64,000 nucleotides of DNA, from contig CM025855.1 in NCBI GenBank assembly GCA_003952965.2, forward strand, positions 37,792,150 to 37,856,149. The letters run 5' to 3'. The DNA is from Morella rubra (taxonomy: Eukaryota > Streptophyta > Magnoliopsida > Fagales > Myricaceae). The notes beneath the pieces were generated by a model. The model was not told the origin of the DNA. It did no database searches and saw nothing but the letters and a program-made list of their open reading frames with translations. The translations under genes were made by a program, and so were the position numbers. This document shows, in pieces, positions 1-11,889 of this stretch. Numbering within the stretch: position 1 is the stretch's first letter; the number at the start of each line of letters is the position of its first letter.

Positions 1-12
1 TAAGGTTCTTGA

Positions 13-831
13 TTGATGGATCGAGATACTTCGGCAATGGAGGCGTTGCAGGGAGACATAGATCGGGTCAAGGGTCCATGGAGCCCGGAGGAGGATGAGT
101 TGTTGCGGAAGCTTGTGCAAAGCCACGGGGCTCGGAGTTGGTCGGTGATTAGCAAGGCGATCCCAGGGAGGTCCGGCAAGTCTTGCCGTCTCCGGTGGTG
201 CAACCAGCTGTCGCCGGAGGTAGAGCATCGAGCTTTCACCCCCTTGGAGGACCAGATCATTGTCGACGCCCACTGCAGGTACGGCAACAAGTGGGCCACC
301 ATCGCCAGGCTCCTCAACGGTCGTACGGACAACGCGATCAAGAACCACTGGAACTCCACGCTGAAGAGGAAGTACTCTTCGATCAACGACGACTCTGGCG
401 CAACCACCGTAGAGGACACTCTATGCCGGCCGCACAAGAAACCTGTTGGTCCGCCTCCGCCTGTGTCGGTTTTGGGTCCACCTCGTAGTCCGGACAGCCC
501 GTCCGGATCCGCCGTGAGCGATTCGGGTCTACACGTGATGAACTCCTCGCGCATGATTTTTTCAGCAGCGAGAACTGGCGCGATCCCTCAGCCTTCTCGG
601 CAGGACGAGACACCGCCAAGTCAAAACCATAACAAGGACGGTACACCAACAAGCCGTCGACTCTGCTCACTCTGTCTCTTCCAGGGACCGAGTCGTGCAC
701 GTAGCAGCCGTGACTCAGCGCCTGGCCAAGACTATAACAATAATAAATCCCCACCGGCACCGCCCAATAACAACTGCAGGACGACGAGAGTTTTCGCCAG
801 AGTTATTTGCCGTGATGCAGGATATGATTAG
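13..831 (+). CDS. R2R3-MYB transcription factor, subgroup 22 (MYB44/70/73/77-like), tail out of frame
   Basis: Nuclear DNA-binding regulator of stress, ABA and auxin responses by family knowledge. The open frame gives 272 aa. R2 spans about residues 18-70 ([11 protein letters not shown], then [15 protein letters not shown]) and R3 about 71-121 ([31 protein letters not shown]); the regularly spaced Trp residues are present, and the [16 protein letters not shown] signature is typical of subgroup 22. The gene is intronless, as usual for the subgroup. The start could be Met1, Met2 or Met9. Oddity: the conserved tail motifs lie in different frames. The LTLSLPG motif is readable at about 654-690 in one other frame, and the C-terminal [17 protein letters not shown] motif at 791-871 in a third, ending at the stop at 869-871. 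The annotated end at 831 is therefore probably an artefact of at least two frame changes. DNA-binding part certain; integrity of the whole protein doubtful. Confidence 0.85.
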   Translation: MMDRDTSAMEALQGDIDRVKGPWSPEEDELLRKLVQSHGARSWSVISKAIPGRSGKSCRLRWCNQLSPEVEHRAFTPLEDQIIVDAHCRYGNKWATIARLLNGRTDNAIKNHWNSTLKRKYSSINDDSGATTVEDTLCRPHKKPVGPPPPVSVLGPPRSPDSPSGSAVSDSGLHVMNSSRMIFSAARTGAIPQPSRQDETPPSQNHNKDGTPTSRRLCSLCLFQGPSRARSSRDSAPGQDYNNNKSPPAPPNNNCRTTRVFARVICRDAGYD

Positions 832-1808
832 AAAGGAAGTCATGAATTACATGGGCGGGCTTGATATTTGAATAAAGTGCCGAGGGCATTAAGGGCATTC
901 AAATTGACCGTTAATGAATGAGTCAAGAAGATTTGGAGTATGACTCGTGAGTACTTAAAAAAGTTCAGAGAGGTGGGATGCCCAAAGAAGAAAAGTTGGA
1001 CATAGGCAAACAGAAAGAAACGATCTTTATTCTGCTTTGCTTATCAGGTTTTGTGGTTTTGTTTTTTAATTAGTTCATCTTTTTAATTTGCGAAAAATAA
1101 TAATAATTTTGAGGCTGCTGTACAGAAATTAGAGAAGGAAACACAAAGTTTAGAAAATGATATTGGAGGAGAGATTAGCACTCTGGCTATTGTTCGGCAT
1201 TCTTTGCTGGTGGTGTCAGTGCAGTACGGAGTGTACTATCCCGTACCGTATAAAATGACTTTTCTGTCCTTTTAAGTTCTTTCTACTCTTTTGTCGTTTC
1301 TTTTCAAAAGTGGTGAAAGAATTAAAGCACTTATCTGACCAATCTTTTTTTCTTTTCTTTTTTCGTTTATGGGTTAAATTACTAGAAACTGTTTTATGTT
1401 ACCTTTTCCATGTCCCGAAATCTTATTAATATGTCCCTTGTGCAAACAATTGAATAGCAAATTTTAGACCTATGGCGTGTGTGTAAACAGACGTATAAGT
1501 CTCAACTTGGACTCTATTACGTTTGAGAGAAACGGATTACCATGTTGTTTAAATCAATATATACTCCTAATACCGTTGGACTCGAAAGGAGCTGTTGCGT
1601 TGCAACCTTCTTTGATTGGTATGAAAACTAGGAAAGAAATTTTTTTAATAAGGGAATGAAGAGGGGGTTGAGGTGCCATTGACATCGTATTGTTGCACTC
1701 TATTACGCTACATAATCATTCTAGGATAAAATCATTGCACACGGACAAGGTGTCCTCGCTGTATGCTCCGAAAATATTGCTAGTTTAAGAAATTCCCGAA
1801 TAAGCGAG
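701..1808. repeat. First copy of a 1.1 kb tandem direct duplication
   Basis: From gtagcagccgtgactcag at 701 the sequence repeats almost base for base from 1809. The unit holds the 3' end of the MYB coding region plus about 0.94 kb of downstream DNA. This copy is 1108 bp and the second about 1122 bp; they differ by few substitutions and short indels, so the duplication looks recent. The two ends of the unit share only GTA, so the junction at about 1806-1811 looks like a microhomology event. Confidence 0.93.
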
Positions 1809-1981
1809 GTAGCAGCCGTGACTCAGCGCCTGGCCAAGACTATAACAATAATAAATCCCCACCGGCACCGCCCAATAACAACTGCAGGACGACGACGACG
1901 TTTTCGCCAGAGTTATTTGCCGTGATGCAGGATATGATTAGAAAGGAAGTCATGAATTACATGGGCGGGCTTGATATTTGA
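1809..1981 (+). pseudogene. Duplicated 3' fragment of the MYB gene
   Basis: This piece repeats only the last part of the MYB reading region, including the motif [17 protein letters not shown] and the stop TGA at 1979-1981. It has no start codon, no MYB repeats and no promoter of its own, so it cannot make the transcription factor. It is a by-product of the tandem duplication and could at most be transcribed as read-through 3' sequence of the MYB gene. Confidence 0.85.
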
Positions 1982-2930
1982 ATAAAGTGCCGAGGGCATT
2001 AAGGGCATTCAAATTGACCGTTAATGAATGAGTCAAGAAGATTTGGAGTATGACTCGTGAGTACTTAAAAAAGTTTAGAGAGGTGGGATGCCCAAAGAAG
2101 AGAAGTTGGAAATAGGCAAACAGAAAGAAACGATCTTTATTCTGCTTTGCTTATCAGGTTTTGTGGTTTTGTTTTTTAATTAGTTCATCTTTTTAATTTG
2201 CGACAAAATAATAATAATTTTGAGGCTGCTGTACAGAAATTAGAGAAGGAAACACAAAGTTTAGAAAATGATATTGGAGGAGAGATTAGCACTCTGGCTA
2301 TTGTTCGGCATTCTTTGCTGGTGGTGTCAGTGCAGTACGGAGTGTACTATCCCGTACCGTATAAAATGACTTTTCTGTCCTTTTAAGTTCTTTCTACTCT
2401 TTTGTCGTTTCTTTTCAAAAGTGGTGAAAGAATTAAAGCACTAAATCTGACAGTGAAATGGTTCAATCTTTTTTTCTTTTCTTTTTTCGTTTATGGGTTA
2501 AATTACTAGAAACTGTTTTATGTTACCTTTTCCCATGTCCCGAAATCTTATTAATATGTCCCTTGTGCAAACAATTGAATAGCAAATTTTAGACCTATGA
2601 CGTGTGTGTAAACAGACGTATAAGTCTCAACTTGGACTCTATTACGTTTGAGAGAAACGGATTACCATGTTGTTTAAATCAATATATACTCCTAATACCG
2701 TTGGACTCGAAAGGAGCTGTTGCGTTGCAACCTTCTTTGATTGGTATGAAAACTAGGAAAGAAATTTTTTTAATAAGGGAATGAAGAGGGGGTTGAGGTG
2801 CCATTGACATCGTATTGTTGCACTCTAGTACGCCACATAATTTTCTAGTATAAAATCATTGCCCACGGACAAGGTGTCCTTGCTGTATGTCCGAAAATAT
2901 TGCTAGTTTAAGAAATTCCCAATAAGCGAG
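1809..2930. repeat. Second copy of the 1.1 kb tandem duplication
   Basis: Near-identical to 701-1808. Similarity stops after the sequence aataagcgag at 2921-2930, where the unique flank gtatctatgc begins. A small difference near 1893-1900 (a longer GAC run than in copy one) changes the frame of the duplicated MYB tail relative to copy one. Short reading frames in both copies (for example 1477-1659 and 2602-2784) are identical to each other only because the DNA is duplicated, and I do not regard them as genes. Confidence 0.93.
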
Positions 2931-3597
2931 GTATCTATGCTAATTTTAGTCAAATATGGTATGCAGCCGTGTTTTCTTTTTAATCGCATGTGAAACCCAA
3001 TTTCCCTTTTTCGATCATTTACGAAACACTGGCATAAAATAATTCCTTATCAGGAGTTATTTAGAATGATGACTGCATAACACGTAAAATAATTTTTTTA
3101 TTTTAGAAAAGAGAATTTTTTTTATTGGACTTTCAAGTTTACGTCAATTTTGTGTGTCAATTTCAATTGTTGAAGGACCCAATTCACGGTGTCGGTTCTC
3201 GACCAACTGAACTGATCAGTATATGAGCAACGAACCGATTTAGAAAAAAAAAAAGCCCAAAATGGGTCCTCAAGTAAAACATGGGCTTAGCCCAAAGACC
3301 AACCTAGAATCCGTCCATCGGCTTCGACCTACCGAACCCATCTTTGCATGAGTACAGACCCAATAATGGTCCTCGGGTAAAACTTAGGCTCTACCTGAGC
3401 CTGCCTAGCATGGGAACTACTGGAAGCCCAACTAGAATCCAGCCATGGGCCCAACAAACTCATTACTCGTCGTCATTTCTGAAGTTGCATCTGAACGCAA
3501 CGGGGAAGAGAGAGAGAGAGAGAGAGAGAGGGAGCTGGGGAAGATTCAGCGATCTTCGATCGAAGGAGAAACTGCGAAGTCGAAAAGGAGGAAGGAG
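2931..3597. other. Intergenic DNA and 5' leader of the UNC-50 gene
   Basis: Unique, fairly AT-rich DNA follows the duplication. Around 3505-3530 is a short (GA)n tract just upstream of the UNC-50 start codon, likely in its 5' untranslated region. No gene is recognised. The overlapping frames at 3344-3780 are not conserved except for the real exon 1 at 3598-3687. Confidence 0.6.
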
Positions 3598-6500
3598 ATG
3601 TTGCCCACAGTCTCGAAAGGGCGCTTGCCGTCCTCTGCATCTCGAACAAACCCCATGTTCCTTCAGTACCTCCGCCGAATCGTCAAGGTCTCTCTCTCTC
3701 TCTCTCTAAAGTTTCTCTTCCTCTCAGCGGATCTGATCTCCCTATCAGTCAAATTTCCAATTTGGCACAATTTCTCTTGAATATGCATCATGTTCATTAA
3801 CTTGATGAGTACATACTCTGTCTGTCTGGCAAGCCACCTACCTTAACCATCACGACTCGGACTTTCCCTTCTTTCAAATGCTGCATGGTTATTGTTATAG
3901 AACTCGGTTTGTCCTGAAGAATAGAAGCCTTAGATTTTCTGAAAATTTAGATGATTAGCTTCTTTGGTGTAATTCGGCAACTAATTCTGTGGTGGATGCT
4001 GGTTCTCATCCGCTACTAAAGCAGTGCAAATATGATGACTGTCCATTTTGCTAATAAACCTGCTCTGAGCTTAAGACTATGGTTGTCGCGTGGTTGACTC
4101 AAACGAAGATGGATTTCTAGGAAGAAAGAAACAGTGTATTATTGTTAATTTTTTTTCCTAATGCGATGTTATTAACCTATATAACATTGCGTGGATTGAT
4201 ATACTCGTGCTTTTGTATGTTGTCTTGCTCTCGCATTTACTATGACCTTCTTAGTGGTAAAGCATCACTTCTGATATCTTTAGTAGGTTTTTAAAACTAC
4301 ATGGTTATGCTAGGAGAACAATTTTGCTGCAGACTCAGATCTCAGCTGAGAGATTGTAGATTCTGCATACTCTTGTAGCTCTTAATGAATTGTTGTGTGC
4401 CTTTGACTGGAGCAGCGACAATTTCAAAGGAAAAGTCCCTAGGGAAGCCCACGTGATCCAAGCAATGTCAGTTTTTAGAGGATACAGGTGCCGTACAGAA
4501 GTAACTTTGAAATGGCTAAACCTTTGAAAAGGAAATGAAAAAAAGTCTCAAATCCAGGATTTAGTGATTGAAGCTTCAACTATTAACTAGGATATATTGA
4601 ATTGCTTTTTCCCATTGCGACACAAAATATGGAAACTTTGGCCTTACGAATGATATCGTTGTGCTGATGAAGGTTATACTTTATACTAGCACTTTCTAGA
4701 TTCTCGCACTCCTGGGATTTTTCTCTAGCCTTTTTGGGTTTACTTGTTGTCAGGCCTGCAGCCTTTTCAGCCTCTTTCTTTTAAAACCTTGCTTTTTTTT
4801 TTTGCGTGGTTCATTGTAGTGGCAACAAATGGATGTTGAATATACCTTTTGGCAAATGCTTCATCTTTGCGCCTCGCCAAAAGTAGTGTAAGCATCCACC
4901 TTTAGATCATCATGGTCAGTATCATTATTTCATGGACTAAATGCATGGATTTGTTCCTAATTATTGCAATTCTGCCTTTTGCATGTGGACAATTACTATG
5001 GATATAGCTACCAGCACACTAAGTATCACAAGCGTAAGTATAGTTTCTATCAAATACTCATTTTGTTGCAATGTTGGACTAGACTCAAAAGTTCTATTTT
5101 CTTTTTGGTCTCAGAAACTAAGAATCAATGGGCACGTGACGATCCTGCTTTTGTTGTGATCTGCAGCCTTCTTTTGGCAGTTGCAACTTTGGCTTTTTGT
5201 GCTGCGTAAGTTTCTAAGATGCTCCTTGACGGCTGGTGCTATAATTCATTTATATAGAGATAATAGTGCCAATAATACCATTTTAAAAACCAATGTGAAA
5301 AGCGTTAAGTTACTCTAGTACTCTGCCAAGTGATATCCTTTATTGTAGATCAGGCTCATTTTGGGATTTATGGCTCGATTTAGGATGGTCTGAGGAAGGT
5401 CAAATCTTTAGTAGAAAAGAGTTTTCAGAATTAAATTATGCATTTTAGCAACCTAGTAATACTAGTAGACTCAAAATATGGGCCTTTGCTACAACTCAGC
5501 ATAGTAAACACCTCATGATTTCTAATCTGATTAATTTATTTGGCTCATAATTACTTTTGGAAATTTATTTGGCTCATATCTACTTTTAGACTCTTCAATC
5601 CTGCAGTATCTGCTCTTTAGAGCCAGTATTGATTCTCCTCGTGTTTTCTTTATTTCAGGTATGACCATAGTGCTGTGCATACTATTTATGTTGTTGTCTC
5701 AGTATTGCTTTTCCATTTTATAGTAACTGGGGCAGTTATGGCGACATGTTGTTGGTAAGAGCAACTTCCTGCTACCTATTAACTGATACCTGTCTGGTTG
5801 TCTTATACAGTGGATGCTTATTTTGATGGCATCTGTGGAGTTGCCTGCCCTGTATGATCTTTCTGAGCTTTTTAATTTCTAAAGCATAGCATACAACCAT
5901 CAACCATGGTAGTAGCTGGTGCTTCTGAATTTGCTAAGAGTAGTCTGTTCCGTGGTGATATTGTCGACGGTCATTTCTTTTTCAACACCAATCATATCAT
6001 TGGCGTATTTGAGTTTAGGGTCTTATTTAAGTTTTGAATTTGAGGTCACTTGGGCACCGATATAAATCACCTGATTTGCTATTTACATTGTTCAACAAGT
6101 CAGGAGGTCGTCTATGGAATGTACATTGTACAAGGCTGGACTAGCTATTGAGCTGATATTCCTTGTCAATTGTTGCAGAGGATGACATGTGACTGCCTGC
6201 TGTGGGCTCAGACAGGCACCTTATTCAATAGAACTGTTTTCACTTCGTCTACACATGTTATTTAACCTCTCAATTAAGGTCCCAAGTAATCTATAGGTAG
6301 GGAGGAAGAGGGGCCTCATAGGGATATTTTAAAATGATGTTTTTTTTTTTTTTTTTTCTGTCTTTAAAATGCTTTTACCCTATGGTCTTCGAACTGTGAT
6401 GATGATATCTGTTGTCAACCAGCATACTGCCTCACCTTAGGATATTATCAGCATACTTGCATAATGACAAATGACATTTCACAATGTCCATGCAGGTTCC

Positions 6501-7559
6501 TGACTAATTCTTACCTTCGGGAAGAGGCTCCCTCCAACAGTCATGTGGTGAGCAACGAGTTGAATGGCAAGTCCGAAAAAATTTGCTTTCCACTTTTTTT
6601 GCTTCCCACTCCATTACTGTTTTGATTATAATTACAGTTCTATGAAGATTTATATAGGAATAATCATCAAATTTATATTTTTGTGAGTTGTTTGTATTTT
6701 GTTAATGTTGTATCTTCTTGTCTGTTCGTTGTTTGTATTTTGCAATTTAGTTGCTTTCAAATATCAGTCTTTCGAATTTGAATGTCCTTTTTTTCCTTTA
6801 AATGCTTGAGTTATTTTTTCCTTTTTTTTTTTTTCTATCATGTATTTGACAATCTAATGAAATGCACGGTGCTGACTTTTTTGTTGTTGAAGGATGTACG
6901 CTTTTGATGTTCATTGCAACTCTTTCTTCCCAATGTTTGTTCTGCTCTATGGTAACTGCTCCTCTTCCATGTTTTTGTTTCCCTTTTCTTTTGGGATCAG
7001 CTCGATTTGTACCCGTCACTGATGTTTTGTTTTCATGGCAGTGATACATTACTTTCTGTCACCGCTTTTGGTGGCCCATGGTTTCATCCCTGTATTGCTA
7101 TCAAACTTGCTTTTCATGGTGGCGGCTTCTTACTACCATTATCTTAACTTTTTAGGTTATGATGGTAAGCTAAATGTTTTGTTCTTATGATCTTGCTTTT
7201 GACAATTTTATTTTTTGAGAAGAGAAGGGGAGGGGCAAGGGGAGCTGAGACACGTTTCATGAACTGTTTGCCTGGATATGAGTTTCAGTTCCAGACACAG
7301 CCAGTAGATTGTCTTCATGAAACTTATATATAGTGACCTTTTGCAGTATTGCCCTTTCTGGAGAGGACCACTTTCTTTCTCTATCCCATTGGTGCTGTCA
7401 TCGTCTTGTCTCCAATTTGTAAGTGTTGAGTGCGATATGAGTTTCAGTCCCTTTGGATTCTATGGCAGCTGATTTAAGTTGTTTTTCTTTGCAGTGATTT
7501 TGAGTGGCTTCAATCCTTCAAGATATTTCATGAACTGGTACTTCAGTCAATGGCTATGA
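3598..7559 (+). CDS. UNC-50 family Golgi/ER membrane protein, ten exons, one apparent frameshift
   Basis: UNC-50 proteins are multispanning membrane proteins of the Golgi/ER, implicated in receptor trafficking in animals; the plant role is little known. Exons read from splice sites: 3598-3687, 4820-4887, 5008-5033, 5115-5205, 5659-5754, 6496-6566, 6893-6951, 7042-7164, 7347-7418, 7495-7559. Recognisable blocks in order: MLPTVSKGRLPSSA, YTFWQMLHLCASPKVV, YQHTKYHKQTKNQWARDDPA, WFLTNSYLREEAP, YAFDVHCNSFFPMF, IHYFLSPLLVAHGFIPVLL, ASYYHYLNFLGYD, SGFNPSRYFMNWYFSQ. Intron 6 appears to be of the rare GC-AG class (donor gcaagt at 6567). The exons total 761 nt, one short of a multiple of three. The family reads HVVEQRVEW where this sequence has lost one G at about 6549-6551, so the frame breaks in exon 6. 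That is either a young null allele or a consensus error. Family assignment is very firm. Confidence 0.9.
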
Positions 7560-8416
7560 TTCAGTACAGTTAACACTTAGGTAGCAGATATAGCGAGGTT
7601 CAAGGAATAGTTGATGGACTGAATCCATACAAGGAGGTTTTGATGAATGCTTTGATTGTTTCTCGACTATGGGCAAGGAAAAACAACTCCACCTCATGAA
7701 GCAACTGTTGTAGCTTTCTTTCTGGGCATCTTCCCGCTGCAAAAATGAAGGTTGGAACTAGTGGAGTTGGGCTGTTAAAGTGTATATTTAGCGATTGGTC
7801 AAATGGATCTGTTGAATATATTGATTTATTCCCTTCTTGACACATCTGTGTTTTCCGTCAATATATACACTTGAAAAAACTAAAAGTTCTGCCCCTTAGG
7901 AAGTTTCTTCTTCTTTGGCCTAGTTCTCTACGTGGTAGTCTTTCACCTTTTAAGGGACCCGCTGATTGATCATCATAGAAGCCTGAAATTACTTCACATT
8001 TAATAGGAGGCCGCTGATTCTCATTGTAACTCAAGCCTGTTGTGGGTGGTTTTGGAGGTATTTTCATTTATGGTTAATCGAAGCTTAGTTGAAATGTGTT
8101 GAGCCCGAGCTCTGAGAAGGATGCTTGTGCATCAGCAAACTATCCAACGAAGCACACAATTCAGGGACTCCCGAAAACTCTACTTGTAAAAGCTATTATG
8201 TAGGAATTGGCTTGTTACTCTTTCTGATTAGGCTTCTCAGTTGCCTCTAGCAAGGTTTCTGACCTTACTCATAACCATGCATCACGAGCCTTATTCATCC
8301 TTTACTTTCGTCGTTTATACCGTTTCTTCCTGGAAATCCACCTCTACATGTGCTTGTTTGCACTCACAATCTCTGGCTTCTGTAGCCGCACTTAGTTACT
8401 GGTTCGTCAAATCGCT

Positions 8417-8640
8417 ATATGTTCGGTTGCCTATTTTTTTTAAGATTTGCATCTTATTTTTATATTTATAATCTAAACATCACAAAATACATATTCTAAT
8501 ACAACATTTTATTATTTTTTTACAAACATTAATAATTTTTAACAACTTCTGCACACATATTAATACAACTTTAACATCATCTAAATATTCACAATTTTAT
8601 CATAATTTTACAAATTCCTTTCACGCGAACATCTCTAAGC
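8417..8640. mobile_element. MITE-like element, copy 1 of an adjacent pair
   Basis: An AT-rich block of about 220 bp begins with atgttcggttgcc and ends with cacgcgaacatctc, an imperfect inverted terminal repeat. Its interior (cttctgcacacatattaata, ctaaatattcacaatttt) is repeated in the next element. There is no coding capacity. Family not assigned. Confidence 0.55.
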
Positions 8641-8648
8641 CACGCGGT

Positions 8649-8871
8649 CATGTTCGTTTTCATCATTTTTGTAAGATTTGAATCCTACTTTTATTTTTAT
8701 AATCCAAACATCATAACATACACGCATTTTTATACAACACTTTATTACTTTTTTTACACACACTAATTTCTTTCAACTTCTGCACGCATTTTTATACAAC
8801 TTTAACACCACCTAAATATTCACAATTTCATCATAATTCTAAAAAAAACATGAAAACGAACATCACCAAGA
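8649..8871. mobile_element. MITE-like element, copy 2 of an adjacent pair
   Basis: Begins catgttcgttttcatc and ends atgaaaacgaacatc, a clear inverted terminal repeat of about 13-14 bp. The interior matches the preceding block in the same orientation, at lower identity than a fresh duplication would give. Non-coding, AT-rich; family not assigned. Confidence 0.6.
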
Positions 8872-9604
8872 TTCAAGGCCAAGAAAGTCCAACCTGGTGG
8901 GCTCCATTGACTTGACTGTATACTTCCGAAATACTATACCCTCGTACGAAGTTAAACATTCAGATCAACTATAACTTTCTCGAAGCATCGTTGAGTTGGC
9001 GACATCTTTTCTCTCTCTTTCTGGATGTGCGTCCATATTACGTCTGATGTTTTATAGTATCGCTGAAGCCCATCAGCCTATCTTCGCTGAGTGGGAGAAT
9101 TTCTAGTAACGTAGAAGAGAAGCACTTCTCTGATTGCTACCTCTCAAACTCGAGTCTACAGCAGCCGGTGGTGAAGTGGGGACCAAAGTTACAAGAAAGG
9201 CAGATGAAAGTTTTGGCCAAGTAATCCTCGGCGACAAATTCAATGATGGGGATTGGGGTCACACAAAACCCACCTCACTCAGAAATAGACGGCAACTATA
9301 GGCTTTCTCAAAAGACATTTATTTCCGGCCAAGTTTGGTATATTTCACTGTCATCACCAACCCCGGGGGGCCATGATCAGCATGTTAAGATACGTTAAGG
9401 TACACGCCTACAGTCCACAATCATATGGCACCGTAATGAGTTGGTTTCGAAAAAGAAAAAAAATCAATCGATTTCAATCTTTAAGAAAACACCACCTCAG
9501 CTTCGTACTATCGAGAAAAACCATTGAATACATATAACTCAAAACAAGCAAATGCTGACATTTAAACAGTATAGAATTTGGCTTTTCTTAGGGGTCTTGC
9601 TTTT

Positions 9605-11711
9605 TCACGGATCAAGGTTGCTTCCAGCAACATCCACCACGAATCTGTATCTAACATCATTCTTCTCCAACCTTTCAAGGGCTTTGTTAACATAATCCAT
9701 CTTCACGACTTCAATCATGGATTGCAGGCCCTTCTCTTTGCAGAACTCAAGCATCTCCTCTGTTTCCTTCATGCTCCCTATGAAGCTCCCTGTGATCGTC
9801 TTTCTCCCTAGAGTTAAAAAAAAGCAGCGCAGCAACAATGAGTAACCAAAAATGAGACAGAAGTTTGCAGTGTTCATATACAATTAAAAAGAGCAAGATT
9901 AGGAGAAACCAAACATCCAGAAAAGCATTTTTTAATCTTTGAATTTAACTCTGGAAGAAATTGAGAGAGAGAGAGAGAGAGAACAGAGCACCCACCCCCC
10001 AAAATTATAATTGGAGCATAAATTTTAAACCTTCCACAAAGAATAGTACCAACCAAACTTAGCACAAACCCACAGAAATCAAATACTCAGAAAAAAGTTC
10101 AATCGTCGGCCTAAATTTCTGCAGTTATAGACCACAAGTATATTACCCAAAATTAAAAATAACACGAGTTTCAGTTCAGATACAGGGAGAGAGAGAGAGA
10201 GAGAGAGAAGCAGAGAGTTACCGAGCATGACGACGGGGCTGAGAAATTGCAGAGGCGTATTAATAACTCCCATCAAGATCAACTTGCCATCAAGCTTCAA
10301 CAAGGAAAGGTAAGGCTCAAGAGGGTGAAACACAGGTACGGTATCAATGATATAATCGAGTGAGTCAGCTGCTTCCTGCATCCGAGTTGTGTCCGAGCTA
10401 ACCAGGTACTCGTCCGCACCAAGATGCTCCAAAGCCTCCTCTCTCTTCTTATCTGAAGAGCTTATTACAGTCACATGGTGCCCCATGGCCTTGGCTATCT
10501 TGACTCCCATGTGTCCCACTCCTCCAAGCCCCAGTATCCCTCCTCTCAACCCACTCTGCTTCAACCCAAAGTGAGTTAGGGGACTGTATACTGTCACCCC
10601 GGCGCACAACAGGGGCGCTACCTGTTCTGGCGACATCCCATCCGGTATTGTCACTACAAATCTAGAACAGAAACAGAAAAAAAATAAAAAGGTTAGCATT
10701 TAATCAAAATTGGCGAAGGCAATTATATTTATTACTCTTCTTGCGTTGCAAGAGAAAACCGTCTTTGGACACCTTTTAACCAAAAAAAAAATTCATTTTG
10801 AAGCTCAAGTATGTAGGCAGATCCTTTGTTGTTCATGGTGACAATCATGCATATCGATATATTCTCAGCTGTATACTGTTAAATGAACTGAATTACTAAG
10901 TTTCAAGAGCGCCCAAATCTCTACTGATATCACTGTTACTAAATAATTTTATTTAGTAGTGTCACGATAGATGGCATTTTTTTCCTCAAGTAAAGATAGC
11001 TATTTGAAAGAGATTATATTGTGTCGTTACTTTTGGTCGACCACCATGGATCCAGCAAAGCCGCCTTGGGTGGGTTGGCCATCAGTGTAAACGTCGTTGT
11101 AGGACCAGATTTTCTTGTTGCAGTATTGCTCGTTATCCGCTTTGCATGGCCTACAGTTTCTGCAGCATCCGACGACTGCTCCGACTCCCACGGTGTCTCC
11201 CACCCTGAACTTAGTCACGGCTGATCCCACCTCCACCACCTCACCGACCACTTCATGCCTGTTTCAGAACAATGGTCACAGTCAATATAAGCAACGGACA
11301 AAAGAAATGACAATTAAAAAGGAAGTGTCAAAACGAGAATTGTGAATAGCACTTAAAAAGATGAATATAATGAAAAGTTAAAAAGAAGTTAGAGTGCAGA
11401 TAGTGTACCCGGGAACCATGGGATAGTTGGACATGCCAAGATCATTCTTGATCTGATGAATATCAGTGTGGCAAACTCCACAGCAGAGTACTTTGATGTA
11501 GACATCTTCTGGGCCTGTGTTTCTGCAAGACGTTTTTGTTCGGAAGAAACCCTAATGAGAAAATCAACGAGAAATACGTCCTGGAAGTTATCGAAATGGG
11601 AATCGAAGAACGAACTGATTACCTTAGAGTGTAGTGATAAGGCGACAGAATCCCAGAAGGGTCTCTGGCTGCCCATCCTGTCGTTTTTCTCTCTGTTTCA
11701 AGGCTTCCCAT
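9605..11711 (-). CDS. CAD: Cinnamyl alcohol dehydrogenase, bona fide (class I) type, five exons
   Basis: Cytosolic zinc- and NADPH-dependent reductase of cinnamaldehydes to monolignols, the last step before lignin polymerisation. Exons in gene order: 11623-11711, 11409-11522, 11031-11258, 10222-10661, 9605-9807; total 1074 nt, 357 aa, with no break. Start chosen at the [20 protein letters not shown] methionine. Catalytic zinc ligands Cys47 (CCGVCHTD) and His69-Glu70 (PGHE) are present, as are structural-zinc cysteines 100, 103, 106 and 114 ([16 protein letters not shown]). The Rossmann motif GLGGVGHMG is followed by SSSDKK, the serine typical of NADPH use. Trp119 and the phenylalanine in GSFIGS are the substrate-pocket residues of lignin CADs such as Arabidopsis CAD4/5, as opposed to the sinapyl/benzyl-type relatives. 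A MYB-type AC element lies upstream. The neighbouring PUS gene is on the same strand. Confidence 0.96.
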
Positions 11712-11775
11712 TTTCTCAAAACACAAACGAGAGAGAGAGAGAGAGGTTGTGGGAGAACCAGAACGGAATACACAC

Positions 11776-11880
11776 ACTTATATACAGCTAATGGGACAGG
11801 ACAAAAAGAAAGCAAAAGACGAGAAAGGGGGAAGTCTATCAGCAGTGGGGTAAAGATGCAGTAGGTGAACTGTGGTTGGT
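11776..11880 (-). promoter_or_regulatory. CAD promoter: TATA region and AC element
   Basis: On the minus strand, tatataagtgtg lies at about 11776-11786, some 70 bp upstream of the start codon. The sequence ACCAACC (plus strand ggttggt, 11874-11880) and a nearby cacctac (11861-11867) lie about 155-170 bp upstream. ACCAACC is the AC-II element bound by lignin-regulating R2R3-MYBs in phenylpropanoid promoters. Function here is inferred from position and motif only. Confidence 0.6.
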
Positions 11881-11889
11881 GACGGAGAT

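Larger units (their letters stand above)
7560..9604. other. Intergenic region between UNC-50 and CAD (convergent genes)
   Basis: Contains the 3' flanks of two convergently transcribed genes. Short frames on either strand look random. The only structure seen is a pair of related MITE-like blocks at 8417-8871, listed separately. 8880-9570 holds nothing I recognise. Confidence 0.6.

Noticed and set aside
1477-2784. Identical 60-codon frames at 1477-1659 and 2602-2784 that looked like a duplicated small gene
   Set aside because: The identity is explained by the 1.1 kb tandem DNA duplication; no start context or homology.
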